Source: CAKUFA01 sp963618735
Lineage (GTDB): Bacteria; Bacillota; Clostridia; Christensenellales; Aristaeellaceae
Length of the DNA: 64,000 nt
NCBI GenBank assembly: GCA_963618735.1
Contig: CAVEUM010000006.1
Coordinates: 1 to 64,000 of the forward strand
Reading direction: 5' to 3'
Both the position numbers and the translations under genes were made by a program. Positions 34,459 through 43,328 of this stretch are shown in pieces (the stretch's first letter is position 1; each line of letters opens with the position of its first letter). The notes under the pieces are model-generated. The model saw only the letters and a list, made by a program, of their open reading frames with translations. It ran no database searches and had not been told where the DNA came from.

Positions 34459-35295
34459 TTATCCTTTAATGCCGCCACTTGCAACGCCGGCGATGATCTT
34501 CTTGTGGAAGAACGCATAGAAGACAATCATCGGCAGAACCGTAATGCATGCTGCCGCCATCAGGTAATGATAGTTAGCAGATGCCATGGAACGGAAGGTC
34601 ATCAGGCCAGAGGTAATGACGCGGTGTTCGTCACTGCGGGTTACCATGTTCGGCCACATGAAAGCGTTCCACTGTCCAATGAAGGCAAGAATGGCAATGG
34701 TGAAAATCGCATTCTTGTTCATGGGAATCATGACCTTCCAAAGGAACTTGAAATCAGAGCAGCAATCTACCTTGGCTGATTTGAACAGCGAAGGCGGAAT
34801 CTGCGTGAAGTATTCGCGCAGCATGAAAATGTAGAAGCCATTTGCCAGCGACGGCAGGGCGATGCCCAGGAACGTATCCAGCAGGCCAAGGTCAGCCACA
34901 GTTTCATAATTCTGAATGACCAGCATTTCTTCAGGAACCATCATGGTCAGCATGAAGAGAATGAAAAACACATTCTTCAGCGGAAAATCATAAATGGTGA
35001 AAGCGTAGGCACCCAGAATGGAGAACAGCAACGTGCCTGCCACAGAAATGGCGCACACGATGAGCGTATTGCGATAGTACAGCAGGAAGGGCTTCAGGTT
35101 CCATGCATACTCATAGTTGCTCCATTGAGGCGACGCAGGGAACCATACGGGCGGAATGGCGGTGGATTCATACGCTGTTTTCAGGGAAGACAACACCATG
35201 TAGATGAAGGGAAACAGCATGATGAATGCGCCGATGCATAGCAGCAAATATTTGATGATGGTCAGCACGGTGGCTCGTGTGTCTTTGATTTTCAT
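34459..35295 (-). CDS. Sugar ABC transporter permease, MalG/UgpE type
   Basis: A 278-residue membrane protein with six helices. AAKVDCCSDFKFLWKVMIPM is the EAA loop that docks on the ATPase; the first helix ILLCIGAFIMLFPFIYMVLSSLK and the C-terminal motif KKIIAGVASGGIKG are typical of MalG-type subunits. It pairs with the permease encoded at 35309-36253, 13 bases upstream. Confidence 0.93.
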   Translation of the reverse strand: MKIKDTRATVLTIIKYLLLCIGAFIMLFPFIYMVLSSLKTAYESTAIPPVWFPASPQWSNYEYAWNLKPFLLYYRNTLIVCAISVAGTLLFSILGAYAFTIYDFPLKNVFFILFMLTMMVPEEMLVIQNYETVADLGLLDTFLGIALPSLANGFYIFMLREYFTQIPPSLFKSAKVDCCSDFKFLWKVMIPMNKNAIFTIAILAFIGQWNAFMWPNMVTRSDEHRVITSGLMTFRSMASANYHYLMAAACITVLPMIVFYAFFHKKIIAGVASGGIKG

Positions 35296-35308
35296 TCCTC
35301 TGCCTCCA

Positions 35309-36253
35309 TCAATAGTAGTGCACGAACTTGCGGGAAATAACGCGCTGGAGAATGGTCAGCCCCATGATGACCAAGAGGAACAGCACAGCGGCAGCGGCAG
35401 CATAATTCACTTCGCCTCGCACAAAGAAGTAATAGTAGATGTAGTAGGCGATGGTGATGGCGGAGTTGCCGGGGCCGGCAGTGGTGGAATTCACCGAGGT
35501 GAACAGGGAGTACACTTCGTTGTACGTCCGTGCAACGTAAATTACGGACACGATAATAACCATCCACATGGTGGGGGAAAGCAGGGGAAGCGTGATGCGG
35601 AACAGCGTCTTGCTGGGCTTGGCGCAGTCGATTTTTGCAGCCTTGTAGACCTGCTTGTCGATCTTTTGCAGACCTGCCAGAAACAGCACAACCTTGAAGG
35701 CAAGGCCGTTCCAAATGCAGAAAATGCACAGCGCCCAAATGACCATATTGCTGTCCGTCAGCCAGTTAACGCCTTCCACGCCGAACAGGCTCAGGAAGTA
35801 GTTGATGTAGCCGTGCTGGCTGTGGAACAGCGTGTAGAACACCGTACCGATGGCCACAGTAGAGGTCACGTAAGGAGTGAAGAACAGTGTTTGGAAGAAA
35901 CCCTGCAGGCGCTTGATAGAATTGATCTTCAGCGCGATGGACAGGGAAAGAATCACGGTGGTAGGCAGGGCAACAAGAATCAGAATGCCCGTGTTCTTGC
36001 AGGCCAACCAGAAGGTCTTGTCATTCAGTACATGCTTGAAGGAAGCAAGGCCGAAGCCTTTGCCTGTAGATGTGATGAAGACAAATTTTTCATAGAAGGC
36101 AGAACGCAACACGGCCAGCATGGGATAGAAAACGAACAGAATGAATACGATCAGGGGCGGCAGAATGTACAGCCACGCCTTTGGACTCCTGACCAGCAAC
36201 TCATGGTTGGGGCCGGTTGTCAACTTATACTTTTTCTTCTTTTGCTTCATCAT
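35309..36253 (-). CDS. Sugar ABC transporter permease, MalF/UgpA type
   Basis: A 314-residue membrane protein with six helices and the EAA loop AAKIDCAKPSKTLFRITLPL. LYILPPLIVFILFVFYPMLAVL near the N-terminus is the standard first helix of UgpA-type subunits, and the C-terminus matches (LTILQRVISRKFVHY). Its start overlaps the ATPase stop by four bases, so the two are translationally coupled. Confidence 0.93.
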   Translation of the reverse strand: MMKQKKKKYKLTTGPNHELLVRSPKAWLYILPPLIVFILFVFYPMLAVLRSAFYEKFVFITSTGKGFGLASFKHVLNDKTFWLACKNTGILILVALPTTVILSLSIALKINSIKRLQGFFQTLFFTPYVTSTVAIGTVFYTLFHSQHGYINYFLSLFGVEGVNWLTDSNMVIWALCIFCIWNGLAFKVVLFLAGLQKIDKQVYKAAKIDCAKPSKTLFRITLPLLSPTMWMVIIVSVIYVARTYNEVYSLFTSVNSTTAGPGNSAITIAYYIYYYFFVRGEVNYAAAAAVLFLLVIMGLTILQRVISRKFVHYY

Positions 36254-37311
36254 TTGACCCGCACTCCTGTCTCAGCGTTGAAGAAGCAGCAACGATTGCC
36301 GCGCAGGGTGAAGGAAATGCGATCGCCGGCACTCAGCACCGATGCGGCATCGACCAATGCCTTGATGCGGCGCCCATCAAGGGAGAAGGACACCACCTGA
36401 TCCTGACCGCGCTGCTCCACGCTTTCCAGCGTCACATTGATGCCATCGCCATGGATCCAGGCCTCGGGACGAATGCCCATGTGATATGCGCCGTCCGCCA
36501 GGGTGCAATCCAGCGGCAGCACCTGACCATCCTGCAAGGAGACCTTGCCGCCCTTCACGGTTACATCCACAAAGGAAATTACGGGATTGCCAAGGAAGGA
36601 AGCGACAAACTCATTGCAGGGATCCATGTACATTTCATGCGCAGGTGCAATCTGCTGCACCACACCGCGCTTCATCAGCACGATGCGGTCAGTAATGCTC
36701 ATGGCTTCTTCCTGGTCATGGGTAACGAAGATGGTGGTAATCTTCGTTTCCTGCTGAATGCGGCGGATTTCCTGGCGCATCTCCATGCGTAGACGGGCAT
36801 CCAGGTTGGACAGCGGCTCATCCAGCAGCAGGACCTTGGGCTTCTTCACCAGTGCACGGGCAATGGCAACACGCTGCTGCTGGCCGCCGGAAAGCTGACC
36901 AGGCTTGCGGTTCATGTATTCATCAATCTGCACCAGCTTAGCAGCTTTCAGCACTTCCTCGCGGATTTCATTGCGGGAAAAGCGCTTGCCAGTCTTGGAA
37001 TTTTTAATGTTTGTCAGCGGGAAAGCAATGTTATCAGCCACGGTCATGTGGGGATAAAGGGCATAGTTCTGAAACACTAAGCCGATATTGCGCTCCTCGG
37101 GGGTGGCAGTGGTTACGTTCTGATCACCAAACCAGATCTCACCATCGGTTACGTTTTCCAAACCAGCCAGCATATAAAGCGTGGTAGATTTGCCGCAGCC
37201 GCTGGGGCCCAGCAGACCGGTCAGCTCACCATCCTCAAAGGTCAGGCTAAGATTATCGACGGCGACATAATCGTCAAATTTCTTCGTCAGGTTCTTCAGG
37301 ACAATTTCCAT
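36250..37311 (-). CDS. Sugar ABC transporter ATP-binding protein, UgpC/MsmK type
   Basis: A 353-residue protein of the CUT1 family. Walker A is GPSGCGKST, the signature is LSGGQQQRVAIARALVKKP, Walker B VLLLDEPLSNLDA and the switch His is in FVTHDQEEAM. The C-terminal ~110 residues form the regulatory TOBE/OB domain (MGIRPEAW). It energises the two permeases. The ATG at 37311 has TGGAGGT upstream; a longer frame from 37359 has no site. Heads an operon whose binding-protein gene comes last. Confidence 0.95.
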   Translation of the reverse strand: MEIVLKNLTKKFDDYVAVDNLSLTFEDGELTGLLGPSGCGKSTTLYMLAGLENVTDGEIWFGDQNVTTATPEERNIGLVFQNYALYPHMTVADNIAFPLTNIKNSKTGKRFSRNEIREEVLKAAKLVQIDEYMNRKPGQLSGGQQQRVAIARALVKKPKVLLLDEPLSNLDARLRMEMRQEIRRIQQETKITTIFVTHDQEEAMSITDRIVLMKRGVVQQIAPAHEMYMDPCNEFVASFLGNPVISFVDVTVKGGKVSLQDGQVLPLDCTLADGAYHMGIRPEAWIHGDGINVTLESVEQRGQDQVVSFSLDGRRIKALVDAASVLSAGDRISFTLRGNRCCFFNAETGVRVK

Positions 37312-37532
37312 TACACAACCTCCACTTGATATGGATTCATAAAGAAATCGGTGAAGCAAAAAGCGAAACGCAAAGAAAAAGGATTTCTCTATTACATTAC
37401 GTTAGATTTCTGCAAAGAAGAGAATATTCCTGCTTAAAATCAAAAAACAATTCGCGAATTTTCAAGAAAAAACTGCTGATTTTATAAGATTCTATGAATG
37501 GCTACAATGGGAAATTTTTGACATGAAAAGTG

Positions 37533-37569
37533 CAAAAAAGGCGATGCTTCCCCGAAGGAAAGCACCGCC
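37533..37569 (-). terminator. Intrinsic terminator of pflB-pflA
   Basis: On the minus strand GGCGGTGCTTTCC pairs with GGAAGCATCGCC (one mismatch) and runs into TTTTTT just after the pflA stop. Confidence 0.9.
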
Positions 37570-37575
37570 CTGTGT

Positions 37576-38334
37576 TTATTTGACAATGCCCAGAATTGCT
37601 TCTGCCTGTTTCACTTGCTCCCTTGTCGGTGTCGGAACGCCATCAAGGGGATAGGTGATGCCAAGCTTCTGCCATTTGGAAAGACCAAGGGTGTGGTAGG
37701 GAAGAATCTCTACCCGCTCCACGGTTTTCAGGCTCTGAATGAAAGCTGCCATGCTTTGCAGATCATCCTCGCCATCCGTGAGACCGGGTACGAGCACGTG
37801 ACGAATCCACATGGACTTGCCTGTGTCGCTAAGCTTGCGAGCCATGGCGAGAATGTTTGCATTCTCCATGCCTGTGACCTTTTTGTGCAGATCACGATCC
37901 ATGGCTTTCAAGTCCAGCATAACCAGGTCAGTTACAGCCATCAGTCGGTCAAAAGCCTCCTGATAAGCAGCGTCTTCGCGGTACGGCTGGCCTGCGGTAT
38001 CCAGCGTGGTGTGAATTCCCTTCTGGTGAGCAAGCTCAAACAGCTCCGTTACAAACGGCATTTGAAGCATAGGCTCGCCGCCGCTGACCGTAATGCCGCC
38101 ATTCTTGAAATCCTTGCCCCAGTACCTTTTGTACCGCAGGGCTCTTTCAAGCAAGGTGGCAGCGTCCACTTCCTCGACACCGGAATTGTGAAAATCCCAA
38201 GTGTCGGGGTTGTGGCAAAACTGGCAGCGCAGGGCACAACCCTGCAGGAAAATCACGTAACGCACGCCGGGACCATCCACTAGGCCAAAGCTCTCTACCG
38301 AGTGCACCCGGCCCAATGTCTTACATGTGGTCAT
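37576..38334 (-). CDS. pflA: Pyruvate formate-lyase activating enzyme
   Basis: A 252-residue radical SAM protein. The cluster motif CALRCQFCHNPD (CxxxCxxC) lies near residue 32 after GLVDGPGVRYVIFLQG, and NGGITVSGGEPMLQ is the SAM-binding GGE segment. It makes the glycyl radical on PflB using S-adenosylmethionine. Its start overlaps the end of pflB by 14 bases, and the ribosome site is weak, so translation is probably coupled; a TTG at 38316 is a possible alternative. Confidence 0.95.
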   Translation of the reverse strand: MTTCKTLGRVHSVESFGLVDGPGVRYVIFLQGCALRCQFCHNPDTWDFHNSGVEEVDAATLLERALRYKRYWGKDFKNGGITVSGGEPMLQMPFVTELFELAHQKGIHTTLDTAGQPYREDAAYQEAFDRLMAVTDLVMLDLKAMDRDLHKKVTGMENANILAMARKLSDTGKSMWIRHVLVPGLTDGEDDLQSMAAFIQSLKTVERVEILPYHTLGLSKWQKLGITYPLDGVPTPTREQVKQAEAILGIVK

Positions 38335-40573
38335 GGCAGGTACGGGAGATAACGTCCATCTGCTGCTCGCGGGTCAGGTCGATGAACTTTACAGCGTAGC
38401 CGGAAACACGGATGGTGAAGTTTGCATACTCTTCCTTCTCCGGATGTTCCATAGCGTCCAGCAGCTTCTCCACGCCGAAGACGTTCACGTTCAGGTGATG
38501 TGCACCCTGAGTGAAGTAGCCATCCAGCACCTGCACCAGGTTGTTGGAGCGCTCTTCGTCGTCATGGCCCAGAGCGCCGGGATTGATGGTCTGGGTGTTG
38601 GAGATGCCGTCCAGTGCCCAGTGATAAGGCAGCTTAGCGGTGGAGTTCAGAGAAGCCAGCAGGCCGTTCTTCTCAGCACCGTAGCTGGGGTTTGCACCGG
38701 GGGACAGGGGCTCGCCAGCCTTACGGCCGTCAGGCAGGCTACCGGTAGCCTTGCCATACACCACGTTGGAGGTGATGGTCAGGATAGAGGTAGTGGGCTC
38801 GGAGTCACGATAGGTGTGACGCTTCTTGATCTTCTCCAGGAACTTGCCCAGCAGCCACACAGCGATGTCGTCAGCGCGGTCATCGTCGTTGCCGTAGCGG
38901 GGGAAGTCGCCCTCGGTCTTGAAGTCCACAATCAGGCCGGACTCGTCACGGACAGTGGTCACCTTAGCGTACTTGATAGCGCTCAGGCTGTCCACCACGT
39001 GGGAGAAACCAGCGATACCGGTTGCGAAGGTGCGGCGGACATCGGTGTCGATCAGAGCCATTTCCGCAGCTTCGTAGTAGTACTTGTCGTGCATGTACTG
39101 AATCAGGTTCAGAACATTCACATACGTGCCAGCCAGCCAGTCCATCATGCGGTCATAGGACTCAATGACCTCATCATAGTTCAGCACTTCGCTGGTGATA
39201 GGACGATAAGCGGGACCAACCTGGTCATGGGACTTCTCATCCACGCCGCCGTTCAGTGCGTACAGCAGGCACTTGGCCAGGTTTGCACGGGCACCGAAGA
39301 ACTGCATTTCCTTACCGGTCTGGGTAGCGGACACGCAGCAGCAGATGGAGTAGTCATCGCCCCAAACGGGCTTCATGACATCGTCGTTCTCATACTGGAT
39401 GGAGCTGGTCAGCACGGAAATCTTCGCAGCATAGTGCTTGAAGTTTGCGGGCAGATCCTCAGAGTACAGAACGGTCATGTTGGGTTCGGGAGAGGGGCCC
39501 ATGTTCTCCAGGGTGTGCAGGAAACGATAGTCGTTCTTGGTCACCATGGAACGGCCGTCCACGCCGATGCCGCCAACTTCCAGCGTTGCCCAGGTGGGGT
39601 CACCGGAGAACAGCTGATTGTAGCTGGGGATACGGGCGAACTTGACCATACGGAACTTCATAACCATGTGGTCGATCAGTTCCTGAGCCTGCTCTTCGGT
39701 GAGGACGCCGCGCTCCAGGTCACGCTCCATGTAGATATCCAGGAAGGTGGAGATACGGCCAACGGACATAGCAGCACCGTTCTGGGTCTTGATGGCAGCC
39801 AGGTAGCCGAAGTACAGCCACTGGCAAGCTTCCTTGGCGTTGGAGGCAGGCTTGCTGATGTCATAGCCGTAAGAGGCGGCCATAACCTTCATTTCCTTCA
39901 GAGCCTTGATCTGCTTGGAAATTTCTTCGCGCAGACGGATGACGTCATCGGTCATGGTGCCGTCGCCGCAGTTAGCGAAATCCTTCTGCTTTTCAGCAAT
40001 CAGGAAATCGATACCATACAGAGCAACACGGCGATAGTCGCCCACGATACGGCCGCGGCCATAGGTGTCGGGCAGACCGGTGATGATCTTGTTGTGGCGA
40101 ACCTTCTTCATCTCGGGGGTATATGCCATGAACACGCCATCATTGTGGGTGGGAGCATACTCGGTGAAGATCTTGTGCAGCTCAGGATCGGGCTCGTAGC
40201 CGTAGCTCTTGCAGGATTCCTCAGCCATCTTGATGCCGCCAAAGGGCATGAAAGCACGCTTCAGGGGCTTGTCGGTCTGGATACCAACGACCTGCTCCAG
40301 ATCCTTCAGCTCTTCGCTGATGTAGCCGGGGCCGTAAGCGGTCAAGGTAGCAACAACCTTGGTTTCCATGTCCAGAACGCCGCCCTTAGCGCGCTCTTCC
40401 TTCTGCAGCTTCTGCAGAGCGTCCCACAGCTTGTTGGTAGCATCGGTCGGACCTGCCAGGAAGCTCTCATCGCCTGCATAGGGCTTGTAGTTCTTCTGGA
40501 TAAAGTCACGTACATTGACTTCTTCGCGCCAAATTCGGCCGTCGAAGCCTTCCCACTGATCACACTGAACCAT
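38321..40573 (-). CDS. pflB: Formate C-acetyltransferase (pyruvate formate-lyase)
   Basis: A 750-residue glycyl-radical enzyme of standard length. The catalytic cysteines lie in YSICCCVSATQTGKEM near residue 410 (three consecutive Cys, against two in E. coli) and the radical Gly is in RVSGYAVKFIDL near residue 727. It cleaves pyruvate with CoA into acetyl-CoA and formate under anaerobic conditions. GAAGGAGGATTCAC precedes the ATG. Codon use is strongly biased, as expected for an abundant enzyme. Confidence 0.97.
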   Translation of the reverse strand: MVQCDQWEGFDGRIWREEVNVRDFIQKNYKPYAGDESFLAGPTDATNKLWDALQKLQKEERAKGGVLDMETKVVATLTAYGPGYISEELKDLEQVVGIQTDKPLKRAFMPFGGIKMAEESCKSYGYEPDPELHKIFTEYAPTHNDGVFMAYTPEMKKVRHNKIITGLPDTYGRGRIVGDYRRVALYGIDFLIAEKQKDFANCGDGTMTDDVIRLREEISKQIKALKEMKVMAASYGYDISKPASNAKEACQWLYFGYLAAIKTQNGAAMSVGRISTFLDIYMERDLERGVLTEEQAQELIDHMVMKFRMVKFARIPSYNQLFSGDPTWATLEVGGIGVDGRSMVTKNDYRFLHTLENMGPSPEPNMTVLYSEDLPANFKHYAAKISVLTSSIQYENDDVMKPVWGDDYSICCCVSATQTGKEMQFFGARANLAKCLLYALNGGVDEKSHDQVGPAYRPITSEVLNYDEVIESYDRMMDWLAGTYVNVLNLIQYMHDKYYYEAAEMALIDTDVRRTFATGIAGFSHVVDSLSAIKYAKVTTVRDESGLIVDFKTEGDFPRYGNDDDRADDIAVWLLGKFLEKIKKRHTYRDSEPTTSILTITSNVVYGKATGSLPDGRKAGEPLSPGANPSYGAEKNGLLASLNSTAKLPYHWALDGISNTQTINPGALGHDDEERSNNLVQVLDGYFTQGAHHLNVNVFGVEKLLDAMEHPEKEEYANFTIRVSGYAVKFIDLTREQQMDVISRTCHDHM

Positions 40574-40654
40574 GTGAATCCTCCTTCACGGATGTTCATT
40601 TAGTATGGGGGATATATGCAAACCGTCGTAAGACGATTTGGTCAAAGGAAAACC

Positions 40655-40700
40655 GCGGTGCGCGGGAAACGCCATGAAGACGAATCCCGCAGCACACGGT
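40655..40700 (-). terminator. Probable terminator after eno
   Basis: On the minus strand GTGTGCTGCGGGA pairs with TCCCGCGCAC (one bulge) around a 17-base loop; CGCGGTTTTCCTTT follows. The T-run is offset, so the call is moderate. The pflB promoter probably lies just downstream of it but no clear boxes were found. Confidence 0.45.
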
Positions 40701-40768
40701 GGAAAGGGAAGCAAGACATCCGTCCTACCTCAGGGACAGAATGAACGCTTCCGGCTGATTGACTCAGC

Positions 40769-42067
40769 TTAGTGCTTCACGTTGAAAGCACTCATGCCCG
40801 GATACACGGCACTGGCACCCAGCTCTTCTTCGATGCGCAGCAGCTGATTGTACTTTGCCACGCGCTCCGTACGGCTGGGAGCACCCGTCTTGATCTGGCA
40901 GGTGTTGAGAGCCACAGCGAGGTCGGCAATGGTGGTGTCCTCGGTTTCACCGCTGCGGTGAGAGGTCACGGCCGTGTAGCCAGCCTTGTGTGCCATCTTG
41001 ATGGCTTCCAGCGTCTCAGACACAGAGCCGATCTGGTTCAGCTTGATCAGAATGGCATTGCCGCAGCCAAGCTGGATGCCCTTGGACAGGCGCTCAGTGT
41101 TGGTGACGAACAGGTCATCGCCAACCAGCTGCACCTTGTCGCCCAACTCCTTGGTCAGCTTCTGCCAGCCTTCCCAGTCCTCTTCATCCAGTGCATCCTC
41201 GATGGAGATGATGGGATACTTCTCAACCAGGCTCTTCCAGTGGGCAATCAGCTCTTCGCTGGTGTATTCGGTGCCAGCCTTGGGCAGCTTGTAGTAGCCC
41301 TTGCCCTTCTCGCTCTTCCATTCGGAAGAAGCAGCGTCCATGGCGATCATGAAATCGCGGCCGGGCTCATAGCCAGCCTTCTTCACGGCCTCCAGAATGG
41401 TCTCGATGGTCTCATCATCGCTGGACAGGTTGGGAGCAAAGCCGCCTTCGTCACCGACGGAGGTTGCCAGTCCGCGGCTCTTCAGGATAGAAGCCAGCGC
41501 ATGGAAGACTTCAGCGCACCAGCGCAGGGCTTCCTTGAAGCTGGGGGCGCCAACGGGCATGATCATGAATTCCTGGGTGTCCACCGTGTTGGTGGCATGT
41601 GCGCCGCCGTTCAGAATGTTCATCATGGGAACGGGCAGACGGTTGCCGTTGATGCCGCCCAGGAAGCGGTACAGCGGAATATCCAAAGAGGTAGCGGCGG
41701 CACGTGCGCAGGCGATGGACACAGCCAGAATGGCGTTTGCGCCCAGCTTGCTCTTGTCCTTGGTGCCGTCAGCGGCCAGCATAGCGGCATCTACTGCATA
41801 GATGTCGGAAGCATCCATGCCGCACAGAACCTCGCAGATGGTGGTGTTGATGTTTTCCACAGCCTTGGTGACACCCTTGCCCAGGTAGCGGCTCTTGTCG
41901 CCGTCACGCAGCTCCAGTGCTTCGAATTCACCAGTGGATGCGCCACTGGGAGCCATACCGCGGCCAATGGTGCCGTCGTCCAGGGTAACCTCAGCCTCAA
42001 CAGTAGGATTACCACGGGAGTCCAGAATTTCACGACCCTTGACATCAACAATCTCCAGATATGCCAT
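40769..42067 (-). CDS. eno: Enolase
   Basis: A 432-residue protein of standard length. It begins YLEIVDVKGREILDSRGNPTVE; GASTGEFEALELRDGD holds the mobile catalytic loop, SVGDEGGFAPNL and SIEDALDEEDWEGW hold metal ligands, and KLNQIGSVSETLEA and SHRSGETEDTTIADLAVA hold the catalytic Lys and the C-terminal signature. It converts 2-phosphoglycerate to phosphoenolpyruvate. AAAGGAGC precedes the ATG. It lies upstream of pflB on the same strand with a hairpin between. Confidence 0.98.
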   Translation of the reverse strand: MAYLEIVDVKGREILDSRGNPTVEAEVTLDDGTIGRGMAPSGASTGEFEALELRDGDKSRYLGKGVTKAVENINTTICEVLCGMDASDIYAVDAAMLAADGTKDKSKLGANAILAVSIACARAAATSLDIPLYRFLGGINGNRLPVPMMNILNGGAHATNTVDTQEFMIMPVGAPSFKEALRWCAEVFHALASILKSRGLATSVGDEGGFAPNLSSDDETIETILEAVKKAGYEPGRDFMIAMDAASSEWKSEKGKGYYKLPKAGTEYTSEELIAHWKSLVEKYPIISIEDALDEEDWEGWQKLTKELGDKVQLVGDDLFVTNTERLSKGIQLGCGNAILIKLNQIGSVSETLEAIKMAHKAGYTAVTSHRSGETEDTTIADLAVALNTCQIKTGAPSRTERVAKYNQLLRIEEELGASAVYPGMSAFNVKH

Positions 42068-42126
42068 ATGAATTGCTCCTTTCTCTTAGAAACGACAAAC
42101 TTGGTTAGGAACTTCTAACCCTGTAT

Positions 42127-42155
42127 AATTTAATCGATTCTAAGTCAACTGTCAA
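42127..42155 (-). promoter_or_regulatory. Promoter of eno
   Basis: A perfect TTGACA on the minus strand with TAAATT 17 bases downstream; TATACA follows closely and could be an alternative -10 box. Confidence 0.6.
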
Positions 42156-42178
42156 CCCTGTTTTCGTGATTTTTTCAA

Positions 42179-42913
42179 TTAGCAGTTCACCCATCTGTCA
42201 GAAGAAAAGTCTTCTGCAATGTATGCCCCGATGATTTCCTTCAGGGAATCAGCTTCTTTCGGAGCGTAGCGCGGGGACATGGCAAGTGTCACAAAATCAT
42301 AGGGCTCAGTGGAAAGAAAGGTACGGTAATCGGGATAGTTGCGGAAGGGGATGACGGGCTCCGCACCGTTCGTTCCTTCAAACAGGCGAGACGCGACGGA
42401 ACAAAGCTGAATGTTACCGTCTGCGTTAAACAGAACGCCGGGAAGGTCTGAACGGGAACGGGGATTGCGGACATTGTCCAGCGAGGATACCCAACGTGTT
42501 GCCAAAGCGAAGAGCAGGTAATTGGCCTCATCCAGCTTGTGCTGTTCATAGAAGGCGGACAAGCAGCGACGCTTTTCCACAGGCATGGACAACACGTTGA
42601 ACAACACGTAATTCGGCCCGGGGTAGCCGATGCCAAGGTCGCTGTGAGCATCGACATGGGTCACATGGAAGGGTGCCTGCAAACGATTCCCGGCAACCAT
42701 CTCTGCCCAGAAGACCAGCGCCTGGTCATGGGTTTCAAAGATACGGCCGGGAACAGGATGCTCGGTATGCAAACCGCACTGCTTTTCCAGAAAAGAACGG
42801 ACAACTGCACCGTCCCACGGTTCACAGCCGTCCAGCGGCGGACGCAGACCTTTTTCAGCCAACGGGCAACAGTCGTTCAGGAAAAAATCCAGATCGATAT
42901 CCAATACCCGCAT
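42179..42913 (-). CDS. UPF0489 family protein (ureohydrolase-like fold)
   Basis: A 244-residue protein beginning MRVLDIDLDFFLND and containing VTHVDAHSDLGIGYPG. The DxDxDxF start and HVDAHSD motif identify the UPF0489 family, whose Asp/His pattern recalls the manganese site of arginase-type enzymes. No substrate has been established that could be read from the sequence. The ATG at 42913 has GTGGAGGT upstream; the extended frame to 42991 covers the promoter. Monocistronic and divergent from the aconitase gene. Confidence 0.8.
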   Translation of the reverse strand: MRVLDIDLDFFLNDCCPLAEKGLRPPLDGCEPWDGAVVRSFLEKQCGLHTEHPVPGRIFETHDQALVFWAEMVAGNRLQAPFHVTHVDAHSDLGIGYPGPNYVLFNVLSMPVEKRRCLSAFYEQHKLDEANYLLFALATRWVSSLDNVRNPRSRSDLPGVLFNADGNIQLCSVASRLFEGTNGAEPVIPFRNYPDYRTFLSTEPYDFVTLAMSPRYAPKEADSLKEIIGAYIAEDFSSDRWVNC

Positions 42914-42932
42914 GCTTGCACCTCCACGTGAT

Positions 42933-42961
42933 ATTATACTGTATTTTTCATTGTTAGGCAA
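42933..42961 (-). promoter_or_regulatory. Promoter of the UPF0489 gene
   Basis: Minus-strand TTGCCT and a perfect TATAAT with a 17-base spacer, 20 bases before the ATG. Confidence 0.75.
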
Positions 42962-43241
42962 GTCTATTTGACATATCTTTGTCAAAAACAACGGTAAAAA
43001 TTCAGTAAAAAAACAGAGTAATATCCTATTAAATTAGCAGGGAGAAAACGCGGCTTTGTGAAGATGCCAAAAAGATGGACAGAAATCCAGCTATTTTGCA
43101 AAAAAACGCGTGGCGAAGACGCCTGATGGGCGCATCACATCAGGGCATCGGCCAAATAGCTTCTACCATCTGCTTTTTCAGGAGACAGGGAACAATGCAC
43201 ATCGTTTTCCGTCCTTTTCGTGTTCTTTTCGCGGGATTTGG

Positions 43242-43270
43242 TTGACACAGGCACCTTCGATGGCTATGAT
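43242..43270 (+). promoter_or_regulatory. Promoter of the aconitase unit
   Basis: A perfect TTGACA and TATGAT separated by 17 bases, about 58 bases before the aconitase ATG. Confidence 0.8.
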
Positions 43271-43328
43271 GGTTGAGGATGTGAACGGACGATGGTGTCC
43301 GTAAAAAGAAATTTCGGAGGACAGATCC

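Larger units (their letters stand above)
42914..43328. other. Divergent intergenic region, UPF0489 gene / aconitase
   Basis: This 415-base gap holds the minus-strand promoter of the UPF0489 gene (42933-42961) and the plus-strand aconitase promoter (43242-43270). Between them, CCTGATG (43122-43128) and CATCAGG (43138-43144) form an inverted repeat with a nine-base centre and no T-run, which could be an operator. No gene is seen. Confidence 0.5.
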
